Assembly: GCF_945859705.1 (NCBI RefSeq)
Contig: NC_079134.1
Location: 16,967,545-17,031,544 of the forward strand
DNA: 64,000 nt
Source: Episyrphus balteatus
Lineage: Eukaryota > Arthropoda > Insecta > Diptera > Syrphidae
Direction of reading: 5' to 3'
In this document: piece after piece, positions 35,438 to 48,700 of the stretch
Layout: each line of letters opens with the position of its first letter
How positions within the stretch are numbered: the stretch's first letter is position 1
Notes under the pieces: generated by a model
The model's input: the letters and a program-made list of their open reading frames with translations, nothing else
Database searches by the model: none
Told to the model about the DNA's origin: nothing
Made by a program: the position numbers and the translations under genes

Positions 35438-36183
35438 AAATATAAAAATAATAACAAAAAAAATTAAATCGTCAGACTTTAATTTTTAACTAAAAACGAT
35501 TTAATATTTATTTTTTTTTTGTAAGAAAAAACAAAAATGAATAATTAAAAAAATTATTTTTCAAATATTGCATATTATGTTGCTATTTTTTCAAATATTT
35601 TTTTGTTTATTTCATTTTTAGGTTTTTTTTATTTTTGTTTCTTTCTTGATTGTATTAAACCTAAATTTTAATTTTTATTTCTGCATAATTTGTATACTTA
35701 TATACTCTTCTCATTTCATTTCTTCTTTGCGATAATAAATAATGTATATTTAAAATACATTTTATAATAAGGTAAAATCACAGATATAATTATATATTTT
35801 TACTATTTGTTTTTTTGTTTAAATTTTATTATTTAAACTTTTATTTTATTTTAATTTTGCATTAATTATGAAAAGAAAAAAAAAATAAACAAAATAATAA
35901 TTTTACAATAGAAGAAGGTTTTGTTTTTGTTTATAATGTTGCATTATATTGTTGATAGATTCTTACTCGTATATTACATATATGCCAGGTTTTAAGACTC
36001 TAAAAATTGCATGGCTTTTTTTCGTCGTTTTACTTAATAGATTTTAAAAATCTAGCTGGTAATTTGGTTTGCTCTTAATTTAATTTTTACCTGAGATTTC
36101 ATAGAAGTTATTACGATGTTGGTTTTTTGTTTTGTTTTATAAATCTTAATTAAAATCTTAAAACTATTTTGAGTCTTAGAGCC

Positions 36184-36190
36184 CCCTGAG
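36184..36190 (-). promoter_or_regulatory. miR-125 seed match in the proposed chinmo 3' UTR
   Basis: The transcript strand carries TCTCAGGG, matching miR-125 nucleotides 2-9. miR-125 is co-transcribed with let-7 in flies and also targets chinmo. If used, the 3' UTR would extend at least 9.6 kb past the stop. Confidence 0.5.
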
Positions 36191-39100
36191 ATAAAGTTAT
36201 ACAAATGCAAAAAAATGGAAGTTGTAAGTCCTTTTTCAATTACTTTCTCATTCTATTAAAAGTTTAAATAAAAAACTATAAACAGGAAAATTAAAAAAAA
36301 AAAAAAAACTATAATAATCTTGAAAACTAAAAACAAAACGTAAAGATTTGAACTAATAAAATGATTATATTGATTAAAATAATTTAAATTCAATCTCTCT
36401 ATTCATCATACAAAAATGCTTATATTTTAGTTTTTTTTTTCTTCAGTTCAGAACAGTTTTTTTCCTTCTCTATTTTTCATTTTTATTTCCTTTAAATATT
36501 TAATTCTTTGGAAAAAACTAAAAAATATTTAAACTTTTTTTTTTTTCTTAGCTAAAAAAAATATAACTAAAAAATATTGCACTAAATCATTAAAGTGTTA
36601 AGAATAATTTAAATTTTAAAAAAATAAAAAATTATATAAAAATAATATGAATCATGCAGATATTAATAAATTTTACGTATATCCTTTTTGCAAAATTTCT
36701 TAAGTCTGTCAAATGTATAATTTTTAATTCTTTTGCTTAATTTCTAATTATTTTTAATTTTGTAAATTTTTTGCTTGTTTTTTTTTTTATGTGAAATACA
36801 TGCAATCCCAATCCAGTATACCGAAATAAATTTGTACATCAATATCGATTTCGATATAATTTTTTTTGTATGTTTTTTTTTTTTGCTTTTTTCTTATTAA
36901 AATGTGGTTGGCACAGCTGAAAGCTGTTTATTTTTTTTTTCTTTAATAAATTTATATAATTCTTTATTTTATTTTAACGAAATTTTGTTCCGAAAGTTTA
37001 AGGTATCCCTGAAAATTTTGTACTCCGAAAAATTTGCTTTTCTTTTTTTTTTTTGCTTTAATTTAATTTGTACTTAATTGTTTTTTTTACTTGTTGTTTT
37101 TTTTTTTCTCCATTGAATGATGGTTATTTTTGCATATATTACAAACATTTATTTTTTACTTAAATTTTTTTTTTTAATTTTTTTAATGTCTTATCCAACA
37201 TCAATTTACAAACAATTCCATTGTTAGATTATTTTTGACTAAGGATTTATTCCAATATTTTTGTATTAAAGAAGCATTTATCAAAAAATATATTTAAAAA
37301 GAGGAAATAATAAATTTTATAAAATAAAAAAGGTTAATTTTAATTTTTTTTGTTTGTTTTTGCCATGAGTTTAATATTGTTCTGAACTGTTTGGACTGTT
37401 TAAGCCTAAATTTTTGTTTTTTATTTTTTCTTGTCGTTTATATACATTTGTTGTTTTTGTTTTTATAAGTTCTAGTATACGTATTTTAGCTTTTTATTTT
37501 GAAATAAAATTTTTTTTAACGGTGAAGTGAAAGGGTTATTGTTTTTTTTTTTATAAATATTTTCCTTGTGATTAAGAACATACAATAAATATTTTTTAAG
37601 ATGGTTTATTATCAAAATTAAAACCAAACATACATTAATGGAAAGAATTAAAATATAGAAAAAAATAAAAAAAAAATAAAGAAAATTAAACTCAGAGTTA
37701 AACAAATACAAAAAATAAGACTTTATACATATAACAAAATAGTTTAACAAATAATAATGTTCGAAGAACAATTATTTCAGAAGGCTGATAATTTATTACC
37801 GTTACTTACAGTGCCATCTCATCCGTTACAAAAATTCAGTCATTACGTATATAAACTCTTCTACATAGTTTAAAACAAAGAGAACTAGAAAGTAACTACA
37901 GCATTATGTATTTACAGCAAGTACCTAACCCTGTGAAAACAATGCGCCCCAATTGTTGAACGACACGCTTTGCAAGCTGTAGTTGCCAATAAAATAAGGG
38001 CCAAATCCTAAACGTATTTCTTTCATATGTTTTTTTTTTTTTTTTAAAACGCAAACATAAGAATTAGTAATCATTGCTTAATCATCTCCCAGACCAACGT
38101 CGCGACGGCAGAACAACAAAAATAAACCGGAAAAGGATGCGTTTTCTTGGTACGCCAACTACCATTAAATGGCAAAATTTGACACCTGAACGTGAAATTA
38201 TCGTTGGTTGCAGACAAACAACACAAAAACGCTGACAACAATTCATTTAATTTTTTTTCATTCAGAGCATTTGAATTCAGAAATCATATAATAACCAACC
38301 AATGAAAAATTAAAAATCATGCAAATCAAAATCAAATAAAAACTAAAATAAAAGAAAAAACAAAACAAAAAAATTAATTTCCAAATCGAAAACATTTTAT
38401 TTTTCATCCACAATTCACAATATATATTTTAAATATATATTATTCATAATAATTATATTTGTATGTTATGTATAAATCAATTATAATAATAATAATAAAA
38501 ATAAAACAGTTTATAACTGAACAAAATATAGAATTTTTTTTCTTCCAATGTAATAACTACAACAAAAAAATTTCTAAAGCTTAAATTAAAATCGCATCAG
38601 AACATTAAAAAAAAAATATATAAAACTTAAAAACAAAATTAACGAAATTGTTTTAAACATTTTCGAAAAATGAAAAAAAAAAATTTACAATCATTATTAT
38701 TTTTTTTAAATTTTTTTATAAAAATATGTGTGTGTATGTTTGTGTAATATTTTGTGAGAACGCATTTTCACTTATACAAAAACAAAAATTTAAAAAACTA
38801 TTTTCTTTAATGTAGATAATGAATAATTTTTAATTTCTGAATTAAAAAAAAACTGAAACTTTTAATAAAAAAAAAATAAGAATTTGGAAAAAAACAAAGC
38901 CAAACAAAAACATTTATTACATTTTATTTTACAAATTAATAGAAAACATGTTTTCTAAATAAAACAAAAAAAAAAGAGGTAATTTTGTGTTTTCGTTGCA
39001 TAACAACATTTTTTTTTTTACATTTAACTTAAGAACAAAATAAAATTGGACAGCATCTATTAATATAGTTTTTTTTAGGTTCTACTTTTTTGTATTTTCA

Positions 39101-41390
39101 GAAGTATACTTGTTTTTCTTTTTACTTTACATTCTATTGTACCTGAGTGTGTTGCACATCTGACTAGTTGGGTTTTTTTTAGTTATTTTTTTATAGGTAA
39201 AGGGGCAATTCGTTTCTGTTTCAATATACAATAATGATTTAATTAAAAAAATTAAAAATATTATAATGAAAGAAGTATAAGAAAATAAGTACATTCCTTT
39301 ATTTTAAATTATACTCATATTAAATATTATTTTTAAAAAATAATCTAACACATAAAATAAACAATAAAAATCTATACAGAACCATAATAATTGCGTTCTC
39401 AATTTTTTGTTTTTCTTTTTTTTTATTTATTTTTTACACGTACGTTCTTAGTTCACAGGAAAATATATATTTATATTCTTAACAACTTAGATTTTATAAA
39501 GCGTCTGTGCATATGAAATATACAAAATATTTTTTTTTTCATTAAATTATTATTGAATAAAAATTAAAAAACAAAAAAGTTTTTGTACAGGAAACAAAAA
39601 TACTTAATTTAAAAACAAAAAATTACAAATTATTGTTTTAATAATTAAATTGTATCATGAAATATTTTTAATATTTCTTTTCCTGTTCTTTTCGTTTATG
39701 TTTTTTGTTTGTTTTCTTCTTATATATAAATGCAAAATGGCGACATCTTTCATTGTTTGTAAACAATTACTTAAATTTTGTTTTTACAAAGAAATTATTT
39801 TTATTTTTAAATATATTTTTAGGGTAAGGTATACGTAAGTGGCTTACATTTTAAAGAATCTTATTTTTTTTTTTGTTTTGCATTAAATTTTGCCTAAATT
39901 TTCACATTTATTTTTGTTTTTTTCTTAATATTTTTTTTTTGTTTTAAATTTGTATTTTAAATTTTAATTACAATTTTGTGTCCTATACATTTTATGCCTA
40001 AATTTTCAATTTGGTTATTATATTCTTTTATTTTTATTTTGTAACCTTAAGTTCGTTTGTGGTTTTTTTTTTATTTATTTTGGGCTATATTTCTTTTAAA
40101 TTTTGAATAATTTTTTTTTGTTTTATATAAAATCCAAAAATTATAAAATTTCTCTATCAAATTGTTTGTTTTCTTTTGACGGTTTGTATATATATATTTT
40201 TTAGCTCCTTTGGAAAATATGTGAATATTTAAGGTTTTGCATAACCATTAAGTATTGAAAATGTGAGTCGTATAATATATTCTTTAAGGATGTTAAATTT
40301 GTATTTTTTTTTGTTAATAATTTCTTTGTATTATATACAGCAATGAAATCATCTTCTTTTTGGGTTTAATTTCCCAAAAATGAAAACTCATCTGTATACA
40401 TTTACCAAACTACAAAATTTTTAATTTTTTTTTTTAAATTTATGAATAATATTTTCCCATCAGAAATTTTGAATTTAATATTAATTTTACAATTTTTTTT
40501 CATTATTTTTTAATAGTTTAAATTAATTTTGTGAATATTTACAAAAACCTATCTAAAAATTGTTTAATGAATGTTTTTTTTTTTACATATTTACCCAAAG
40601 TTTTATGTTTTAGTCTAAAGTTAAATTTTTAAAAAGGTTTTACATTTTTTTAGATTAATAAATTTCGTAGGTTTTTTTTTTTTTTGTTAAATTTCTTTTG
40701 AAGATAATTTTTAGTTTTTAATCGTATATCCAAACATATTTTTATTTTTCTTTAATTCATTTTTTACTTTTACATAAGTTTTGTAAATATTTTTTGTAGC
40801 CTAAATTTTTAATAATAATAATGTACGTGAATTCTACGAAAATTGTTATTTACTTTTTTTTTTTTTTTAATTTAATGTTACATTAATATATTTTTTTAAA
40901 TTAAAACAAAACGGGAAATCTTATTGATAGAAATTTTACCATCAGGTAATTTACTTTTTGTTGTTGTTTACTTAAAAAACATGGGAAAGAGTAGTTGCCT
41001 AAATGTAAAAAATTATTTTTCTTTTTGTTTTGGTTCACATTTTTATATATACAAGTTTTTTTGTTTTTGAAATATTTTGCATTTCTTTTCCTTTTATTTA
41101 TTTTTTTTTGTCACCATTTTACTTATAGTTGAGTAGTTATGTGCTGTCATTGTTGTAATTGGATTTTTATTGGATTTTTAATCCAAAAATTAATTAATTT
41201 TGTTTTTTATTTAAATTGATTACTTACGCAAAAATTATATTTATTTGTTTTGTTTTGACAAAACTAAATGTTTAAGTTTTGTTTATTAAAATAAAAAATA
41301 AAAATAAATAGTTATATGAATATTCAATTTTAATTTAATTAATTAATTAATTAAAACAAAAAAATTAAAAACAGAATTCCTATTGGCTAT

Positions 41391-41398
41391 TGAGGTAG
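41391..41398 (-). promoter_or_regulatory. let-7 8-mer seed site in the proposed chinmo 3' UTR
   Basis: The transcript strand reads AACTACCTCAATAGCC. CTACCTCA is a perfect 8-mer match to the let-7 seed, and one more A extends pairing to nine bases. The site is about 4.4 kb downstream of the stop codon. Control of chinmo by let-7 is established in Drosophila; function here is inferred. Confidence 0.65.
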
Positions 41399-41528
41399 TT
41401 TAGTTACTATTGCAGTTCTGTCTTTTGTCAGTTAAAATTGAAATGATTTGATTTATTTCAAAAATTAAATAACTTTTTTTTTTCTGTTTGTGTGTATATT
41501 GAACAACATAAAGAAAGTATTATAAAGC

Positions 41529-41535
41529 TGAGGTA
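41529..41535 (-). promoter_or_regulatory. Second let-7 site (7-mer-A1), 130 bp from the first
   Basis: The transcript strand reads ATACCTCAGC; TACCTCA is a 7-mer-A1 match. A weaker 6-mer (TACCTC) lies at about 38976. Two sites this close could act together. Confidence 0.5.
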
Positions 41536-44500
41536 TATGAGTTCCTATTGTATGATCGTTCTTGTTAGTAATCTGTAGTAATAGTAGTAATAATAAAATT
41601 ATAAAAAAAAGAAAAAAGAGTTTGAAAAAAAAAATAACATTTAAGGGAAGTAAACCAAAAACTACTTTGTTCTCATCTTCACATTCACAAAACGCAAATA
41701 AATAAAAATGTAATTCAGACTCCTTGCTACGCAATGTGAATGTGTAAAAATAAAGAATTCGAAGCGAAAAACTAATTTAGGCACAAATATAAGGACTAAA
41801 TTTAGTCCTTCTCCAATATAATTACAATTCTAATAAATTTCATGCTCAAATTAACTCTCATTTCTTTGGTTTACACCCTTTTTTGTTAATGTTTTTTCTA
41901 TTTTGTTATACAAAATAAAGTTAAAAAATAATTATTTATTTATTTTTTGTTTATTGATTGTGAAATCAATTTAGTTTTTTATTTTTTAATAAGTTTAATA
42001 ATTATTCATATATATATTTATATAAATCTTTAAGTTAGTATATAATTATGGTATGGTTTGCTCGTAAGGAAATTGTTTTCATTGAAAAATATTCCTTGAC
42101 GAGCTGATCACAGAAATAAACTGGGGTTGGTTATGTGTGTGTTCTATTAAATTTAAATGTTTCAACTGTATTTTTAACACTTTAAAACTTTTAATTTTTT
42201 TTACTGATTTTTATTTAGTATTTTTTTAAATTCAACTGTAAGTAAATGGTATTTGAAAAAAATTAAATTAATATTTTGTCTAAAAAAAAATAATAATAAC
42301 ACTGTATCTATTGTTTTCTATAGTTTTTTGTTTGTATCACCCTGTATTATATTATTATTTTTTTTTTTCATTATTTAATTAATTGAGAAACATCCGTTAT
42401 CAATTTCTATTGTATTCGGTTGTTTCAGTATTTTTTGTTTACAATTATTTTTTATTTTTTCTTCTTAAAAAGGCTTATGGTTTCAGAAACTTAAAAAAAT
42501 ATCAACTATTTGCGTATATTTTTAACTATTTTTTTTTTTACTTTAAATTATTTAATTATTATTTTTTTTTTCTTTACAACATTCACTATTGCAATTTATA
42601 CATTTTGTGTTTTGTTTTGTGTGATTTGTTTGCAACCTTTTTCTTTTAATAAAATATTCCAATTGAAAATAAAATATTTAAGCTGAATAAATTAACCAAA
42701 TTTGAAATTTTGAATTTTTTTTTAATTTTATGGTTTGTCCTGAAAAATTGTTTCAAAGGTGTAATTTTGATAATATCTTTTGTTATTTTCAGTAAATTTA
42801 TGAACAAAAAAATGGCTATTTTTATTTTCTGGTTGTTGAAAATTCGGAACGTTTTTGAAAGGTTGAACTATTGTTTGGTTGAGGGGAGGCTGAATAGTGT
42901 AATTGAATTAGATTTTTGTTTCTATATATATATTCAATACTTTTCGTTTCGTTTTTTATCCTGTTTTAATATTTGTCTATTTTATTATTTCACTTTTTTT
43001 TTAGTTTAAATGTAAATATATATGTTAAATTGAGGCACCTGTTTCTGTATTTATTTTTTTAAATGCATTATCTTTTAACTTTAATCAAAATTAATTAAAA
43101 AAGTCAATTACAAAAAAAGAATGAAAGAAAAGGATACAGCTCAAAAATGAGATTTGAGAGAAGAAGAAGGAAAAAGGAAATACAGAATAATGAATTTGTT
43201 AAAATTGTATTGTTTGAAAAAAAGCTTGTTTTTAATTAAAAAAAAAAAATCAAATATGTTTGTTGTTAAGTTATAACTCGTTTTTTTATATTTTCTATAG
43301 CTAAATAAAAAAATATATATATCTTTATTATTAAATGTGTAAGTTAGAGATAAATATTTAAATATTATATTGCAGGTACTGTTTTCACTATTTTTAACTT
43401 TTGTGTTTATTTTTTTTTTAATGATATATGGTTTTGTTTTATTATTATAGTTTTATTGATTTGGTTTTGTGTGGTTTATGTTTGTGTGTGTTTTAGGAAT
43501 GATGAAGAATTTATTGACTTAGGAAAAAAAAACAACTGTTTTGGCTTATGGTTTTAGAGAGTCTTAGGTCGGATAGTCAAATATATATTTAAAAGAAAAA
43601 AATTTTATTTGTTTTAAAATGTTATCATCAGTAATCAAAGCTTTAACATGGTTAATGTTTTGTAAGAATTCCAATTTTTGCTTCGAGTTGTTTTAGACGT
43701 GTTTTGATACGATTCAAAAGGCCGATGCCTTAAAAGTCGTGTTGTAAGCCACATAACCATACAAATAAAACTTTTTCAAAAGTTCAAGTTTTCTTGTCTT
43801 GAGAATAGAATGATTCCTGTGAGAAGTCATAATGATTTTTCGGTCCAAGTTTCGAAAACATAAAATAAAGGTCGAAATCGTTAACGCATAACTGCTTTTG
43901 CATCACAAAATTTTGTATGACATCAAAACACTACCTTACCCGCAAAGCCTTTGCACCAGAATTATTTTTGATGCAAAAGCATCAATGTATTAATAAATTT
44001 GGACATACTCATCATAAGTCTAAGTGATTTTCGAGTTCGAAAAAAACACCAAATGTCAAAAGGAAACCAAATAAATGTGATTGCCATTTGGTGTTGGCAT
44101 CATTTTTTAAACTATTTTGTTAATTAAGATTCTATTTTAATAAAGATGATTATGTTTGTATGTGTTAATATATATTTTTAAAACTTTGTTAATTTATAGT
44201 AATTTTAAATTTATCTTTTTTTAATTAATGACACTTATGGTGGGTTAACATACATACAAATTCGTAATACATATGTCAATATATATATATTATATTTATC
44301 AGTTTATATATATATATATATGTCAATATACTTTTTAGTTTTTTAAAATAAAAACTGAAAATAATGAAAAAAATTTTACGATTTATCCTGTGACTTATCT
44401 ATGAAAAGGGTAAGGATAAAAGTGTGATGTGGGATTTAGGAGACAGAAAAATATAAACTTAAATTGGGTTTTTGATTTATTTAGTTGTATTTGTTTTTCT

Positions 44501-45777
44501 ATTGTATATGTTTTTATTTTTTTTTGTATTTATTTGTATAATCTATTTTATTTTCTACTATTGTAAATAAAAATATTTGTTTCTTTTTTTTATTAATAAA
44601 AAAATATTAACAGGACAAAAATATATATATATTTGTATATAGGTATGTTTTGTTTATTGTATCTATTTTTCTATTTTTTGCATTCATGTAAATATGTATA
44701 AATATCATTGTATATTTTTTATTTCTTTAAATATGTATTGTAGAGAGGAAAATAAAGTTTTAGGTACTATTTTGTTTATTTCTATTGCATTGTTGTAAAT
44801 AAAACACTGTTAATAAAAAAATTGTAGTAGATTTGTTTGTATATATTGATTGTTTGTGGCCAGTCAAAAACGTTCAGACTTTTTTGGTTGTTGTTCTTAT
44901 TTTATGGTTTTTTTTATAGTTTTATTGCAACTGTTTTACTATTTATTGTTGGTTTTATTTGTTTTTTTTTTTTCTTAAATATTTTTTCTATACAACGAAA
45001 AAAGTTTTTTTTAAATCAGTATAATTAATAGTTTTAATTGCTTTTCATATTCAATTTTTTTTATTTTATTTATTATTTTTTTTAATATATTGTTTTACCA
45101 TATAGCACCCTGAAAACTATTTTCAGTCGGATATTTTTTTTTATTTTTATTTTATTTTTAAATTGAATTAACTTGTTTAGTAATAATTTATTTAAATAAC
45201 AGGAAACAAATCAATAGAGGTTGCGTTGCATTTTTTAACAAAAAAAATTATAATATTTGTAACAATAACTATTATTTCTTCAAAAAAAAAAATATTTTCT
45301 ATTGCTTGAATGTTTTTTTTTCAGTATTTTCTTGTTGTTGTAATTATTTTTTTTTAACCATTTCATGCATTTTTTTTTAATTCTTCAGTCATATGATCAT
45401 AAAACAAATATTTTACTAGGCATATAAGTTGTGTTATAAAACGATGAAATGCATAATCAGATTTATATAGAAGGCTTGATTTTTTTTGTTTTGAAGGAAA
45501 ATGGTAACAAAATTTTTCATTTTTTCTAAATTTACACGTTTTTTTTTTTCATGATGTTCAAGATTTTTTTTTCAAACAGCAGCAGCATCAGTTGGCAGTT
45601 GTGGCATCAATTAATATTGATGTTAATTTATCTTGTTTGTTTCTATTGCATTTTTTTTGTTTTTCTAAGAAACATGTCACAGGATTCATTTGTTTGGTTG
45701 TAAATTTAACTTTGTTGTTGTCCTTTGAGGAGTTTACGTTGTGCCTTTTTACTTAAACCCAAAGGTTGACCCGTTGC

Positions 45778-48700
45778 CTATTGCGTATGATTCGGTTGCG
45801 GGACATGATCAATACCAATTTCCTGTTTATGTTCACGTGCAATATGTCGCCGAACTGTATTGTTGCGGGTAAATGTTCTCGAACAAAATGGACATGGAAC
45901 TCGTATACCTTGATGACGTTGCCGGATGTGTGCGCGCAAATTTGTTTCATATCCATATAAACGATCACAGTACAGGCACTTAAGTTTTTTTCCTGTAGGT
46001 GGATGGAGGGGGGATTTTGTTGTTTTAGAAATAATAACTTAATTAATTGCCAATGATTTGAGGTTGAGGTTTAAATAAAAAAATTGATCAAATTAATAAA
46101 GAAAATATATTTTTAATAAGCTTGATATTTAGTTATACAAATTTAAACTATTTTATTTTTTTATTTAAAGATTATTCCTATGTAAATAATGTGTCCAAAA
46201 GTTGATAGTAATATAAGTTTTTTTTTTTTTAACTTTTCACGAAATTTTACAAGAAACATTTTGAAAAATATTTAAAATGTAAAAACGTTATCTTCTTCTC
46301 ATGGCCTCTCATTTGTTGCTGAACATTTTCAGTCTCGAGTTTTTACCGTTTTTGATTTCTCGCAATGTATATAATCACGTTTTCAAAGTTCAATGCTAAG
46401 CTTAAAAAAAAAATTAAAAAAAAAAAAAACAAGTATACGCCCGAGTGCCCAATCCGTTTAAATACAAATAACTAAGCTTTTAAAAATCAAAAAGTAGAAT
46501 TTTTTGATTGCTACTCCTGAACATTAATGACACCGTTTCATGAGTCGAGTTTTACCGTGCGACCAAGCTTTTCGGCGTAAGGTGACTCTGTGAACGAAAG
46601 CCGGATGTGACTCCATAGTAGAGTCCTGTAGTTAAGTGAACCCTTTATTAACTTATCAATATTAATTATGGTGTACCTCAATGGTGTACCTCAAGGTTCG
46701 GTTCTGTCCCCAAATTTCTTTCTTAATTTTCTTATAATGATCTTTTTTCTGAAGCTTTAAATTCTCTACAATTTTTTTTGTAGATTGCAGTAGTCTTAAA
46801 TTTCATATTAATTTTTAGACTCAGTCCTTGGAATTACAGTTATTGTATTTTATTGGAGATTCAAGCTCGGGATCTTGATTTTTTTTATTCAAACAATTTA
46901 ACTGATTTAGTTCAAAAAGAGTTTCTCCATAAATCAATGAGGTTCATAATTATCCAACCGTAGAAAACTCGTTTAAAAACCTTTTAACTAATCTAATGTA
47001 AAATATCTTCAACCTTATTCAACTTTAAGACACATTATTATCTAGTTTCATTTCTTTCTTTATGTTCTGCCATTTCAAAATTCTAGACTCACCATCAGCT
47101 GTATTAACCATTCCACTATTTTTGTTATTCAGTTTTGTAGCATTCCAAACGTTCAACATATCAGCAGGAGCTATCGAAGCAGCAAGTCCACCAGCCAATG
47201 CACTATCCGTAGCATTCTTTAAATCCAGAATAGCAGTTGGTGTTGTTGGCGTTGTATTCGATGTTGGTGGTGGTGGCGGTGAATAACTTGTATTTTCCAT
47301 TTTCACGCGTAAGTCCTCAGCACCGTTCTAATTTAATCAATTAACATTCAAGATAAAATTTTAATATTTTGTACAAAAATTAAAAATTAAAATAAGTTCA
47401 AATAAACCATATAATTTCAATTGTGATTTTGAAAAGTTTTGCGTTAAAGATGTCTTTGAACGTTCGAAAGGTTGTTTTTAATTAATTTTTTTTTTTACAT
47501 AAACACATTCACAAAAACACAAAACTTGAGGATAGAAAGTATGCCGAAAAGATTTATAAATTCATTAATATTTATAGCTATATTTGATATAAGATTCAAA
47601 AAAACTTAAAAAAAAAATAAACAAGATACCTTCAACGCAAAACAACTCGTATTCGTAGTACTTTCGCAATCTATCCTTACATCATTTGATTCACGATCAT
47701 CCTTTTCGTCCTCGTTAGCCTCATTTGTACTGCCATTATTGCGTTCAGTTTTTACCGGCCGGTCTAAGCAGGCTCCAGCACTGCTGGGCGCATTACCATT
47801 TCCGGCTGTTGTACTTGGACTGTGATTTTCATATCGACTAGAAAAGATTTAAAAAAACAAAACAAAAAAAAAAATTGTATTCTGTTTTACAAAAAAATGT
47901 ATTAAATCAATGATATCCGTTTACCTTGACTCAGGTGAAGCTCGCTCTGATTGCATTGTGTCCGCCTCCGTTGGTGCTGTTGATGATGCACTGCTTAAAG
48001 GTCTGTAGGGCTTGCTATTGGGACTTGCACTATCTGAACTATTCTTCGAACCATCTCGTAGCACACTTCCGCGGATCTCTTGCTCAGCATATGGACTGCG
48101 GAGGGCACGTTTTCGTGGTGGTTCAAAGGATATCGGTCTGTACATTTGTGGCATATAGGGTGGAATTCCGCCTAAAGTTGAGCTGCTCGGGTGCATTAGG
48201 GAGTCACATTCTTGTTTTAAAATTCCCAATCCTAATGGGCCACCTGAGTTGTTATTATTTCCACCCGAATTCCCTCCACCACCGCCGCCACCTCCTCCAC
48301 CGCCATTGCCACCAACTCCACCACCATTATTTCCACCATTCCCACTTATACTGTTGCGATTATTTCGTCTTCCTGATGGAGATTCTGGTGGTGGGGTTTC
48401 GTGCTGTTGTGCTTGTGCTGCAGCTAATCTACCATGTTCTGTTGAAAGACCTTTGACCTTTTGAATCAAACAAGAACAAAATTTAGACTCCATTCAAAAA
48501 TAGCCAAAATGAAAAATATACAAACTTACTTGTAAATTTTCCGCTGATTTTAGAAAACTATTTAGAGCCTCTTGTGATACATGCACTTCACCTTTGTACA
48601 TAAATTCCAATAATGCAGCCATATTATCTGGTGATGTGGCTTCCAATATAACAACGCATTGTCCATTTGTAGGTGTTGTTTCGAAAAGTTCTGCAAATTT

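Larger units (their letters stand above)
34900..45777 (-). other. chinmo: A/T-rich tract downstream of the chinmo stop; proposed very long 3' UTR
   Basis: From the chinmo stop down to about 34.9 kb the DNA is extremely AT-rich, with runs of 8-12 T on the plus strand (A on the transcript strand). It has no convincing coding sequence. Fly chinmo has a multi-kilobase 3' UTR regulated by let-7 and miR-125, and this tract contains seed matches for both (41391-41398, 41529-41535 and 36184-36190). Two islands of more balanced composition (37800-38250 and 43620-44110) interrupt it. AATAAA hexamers are too frequent on the transcript strand to fix the 3' end; 34.9 kb is where the composition changes, so the boundary is a guess. 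Confidence 0.5.
45993..47092 (-). other. chinmo last coding intron with transposon debris
   Basis: This 1.1-kb intron lies before the zinc-finger exon. It contains a copy of the ACAAGTATACGCCCGAGTG repeat family (46280-46600) and a LINE reverse-transcriptase scrap (46676-46790), both listed separately. Donor GTGAGT and acceptor CACCTACAG are clear. Confidence 0.75.

Noticed and set aside
42383..43009. Plus-strand Phe/Tyr-rich open frames of 88 and 99 codons in the chinmo downstream tract
   Set aside because: Arise from T homopolymers; antisense to chinmo and without domain features.
47926..48464. Plus-strand open frames opposite chinmo exon 3
   Set aside because: Shadow frames of the real coding exon; the Pro-rich one is the complement of the poly-Gly codons.
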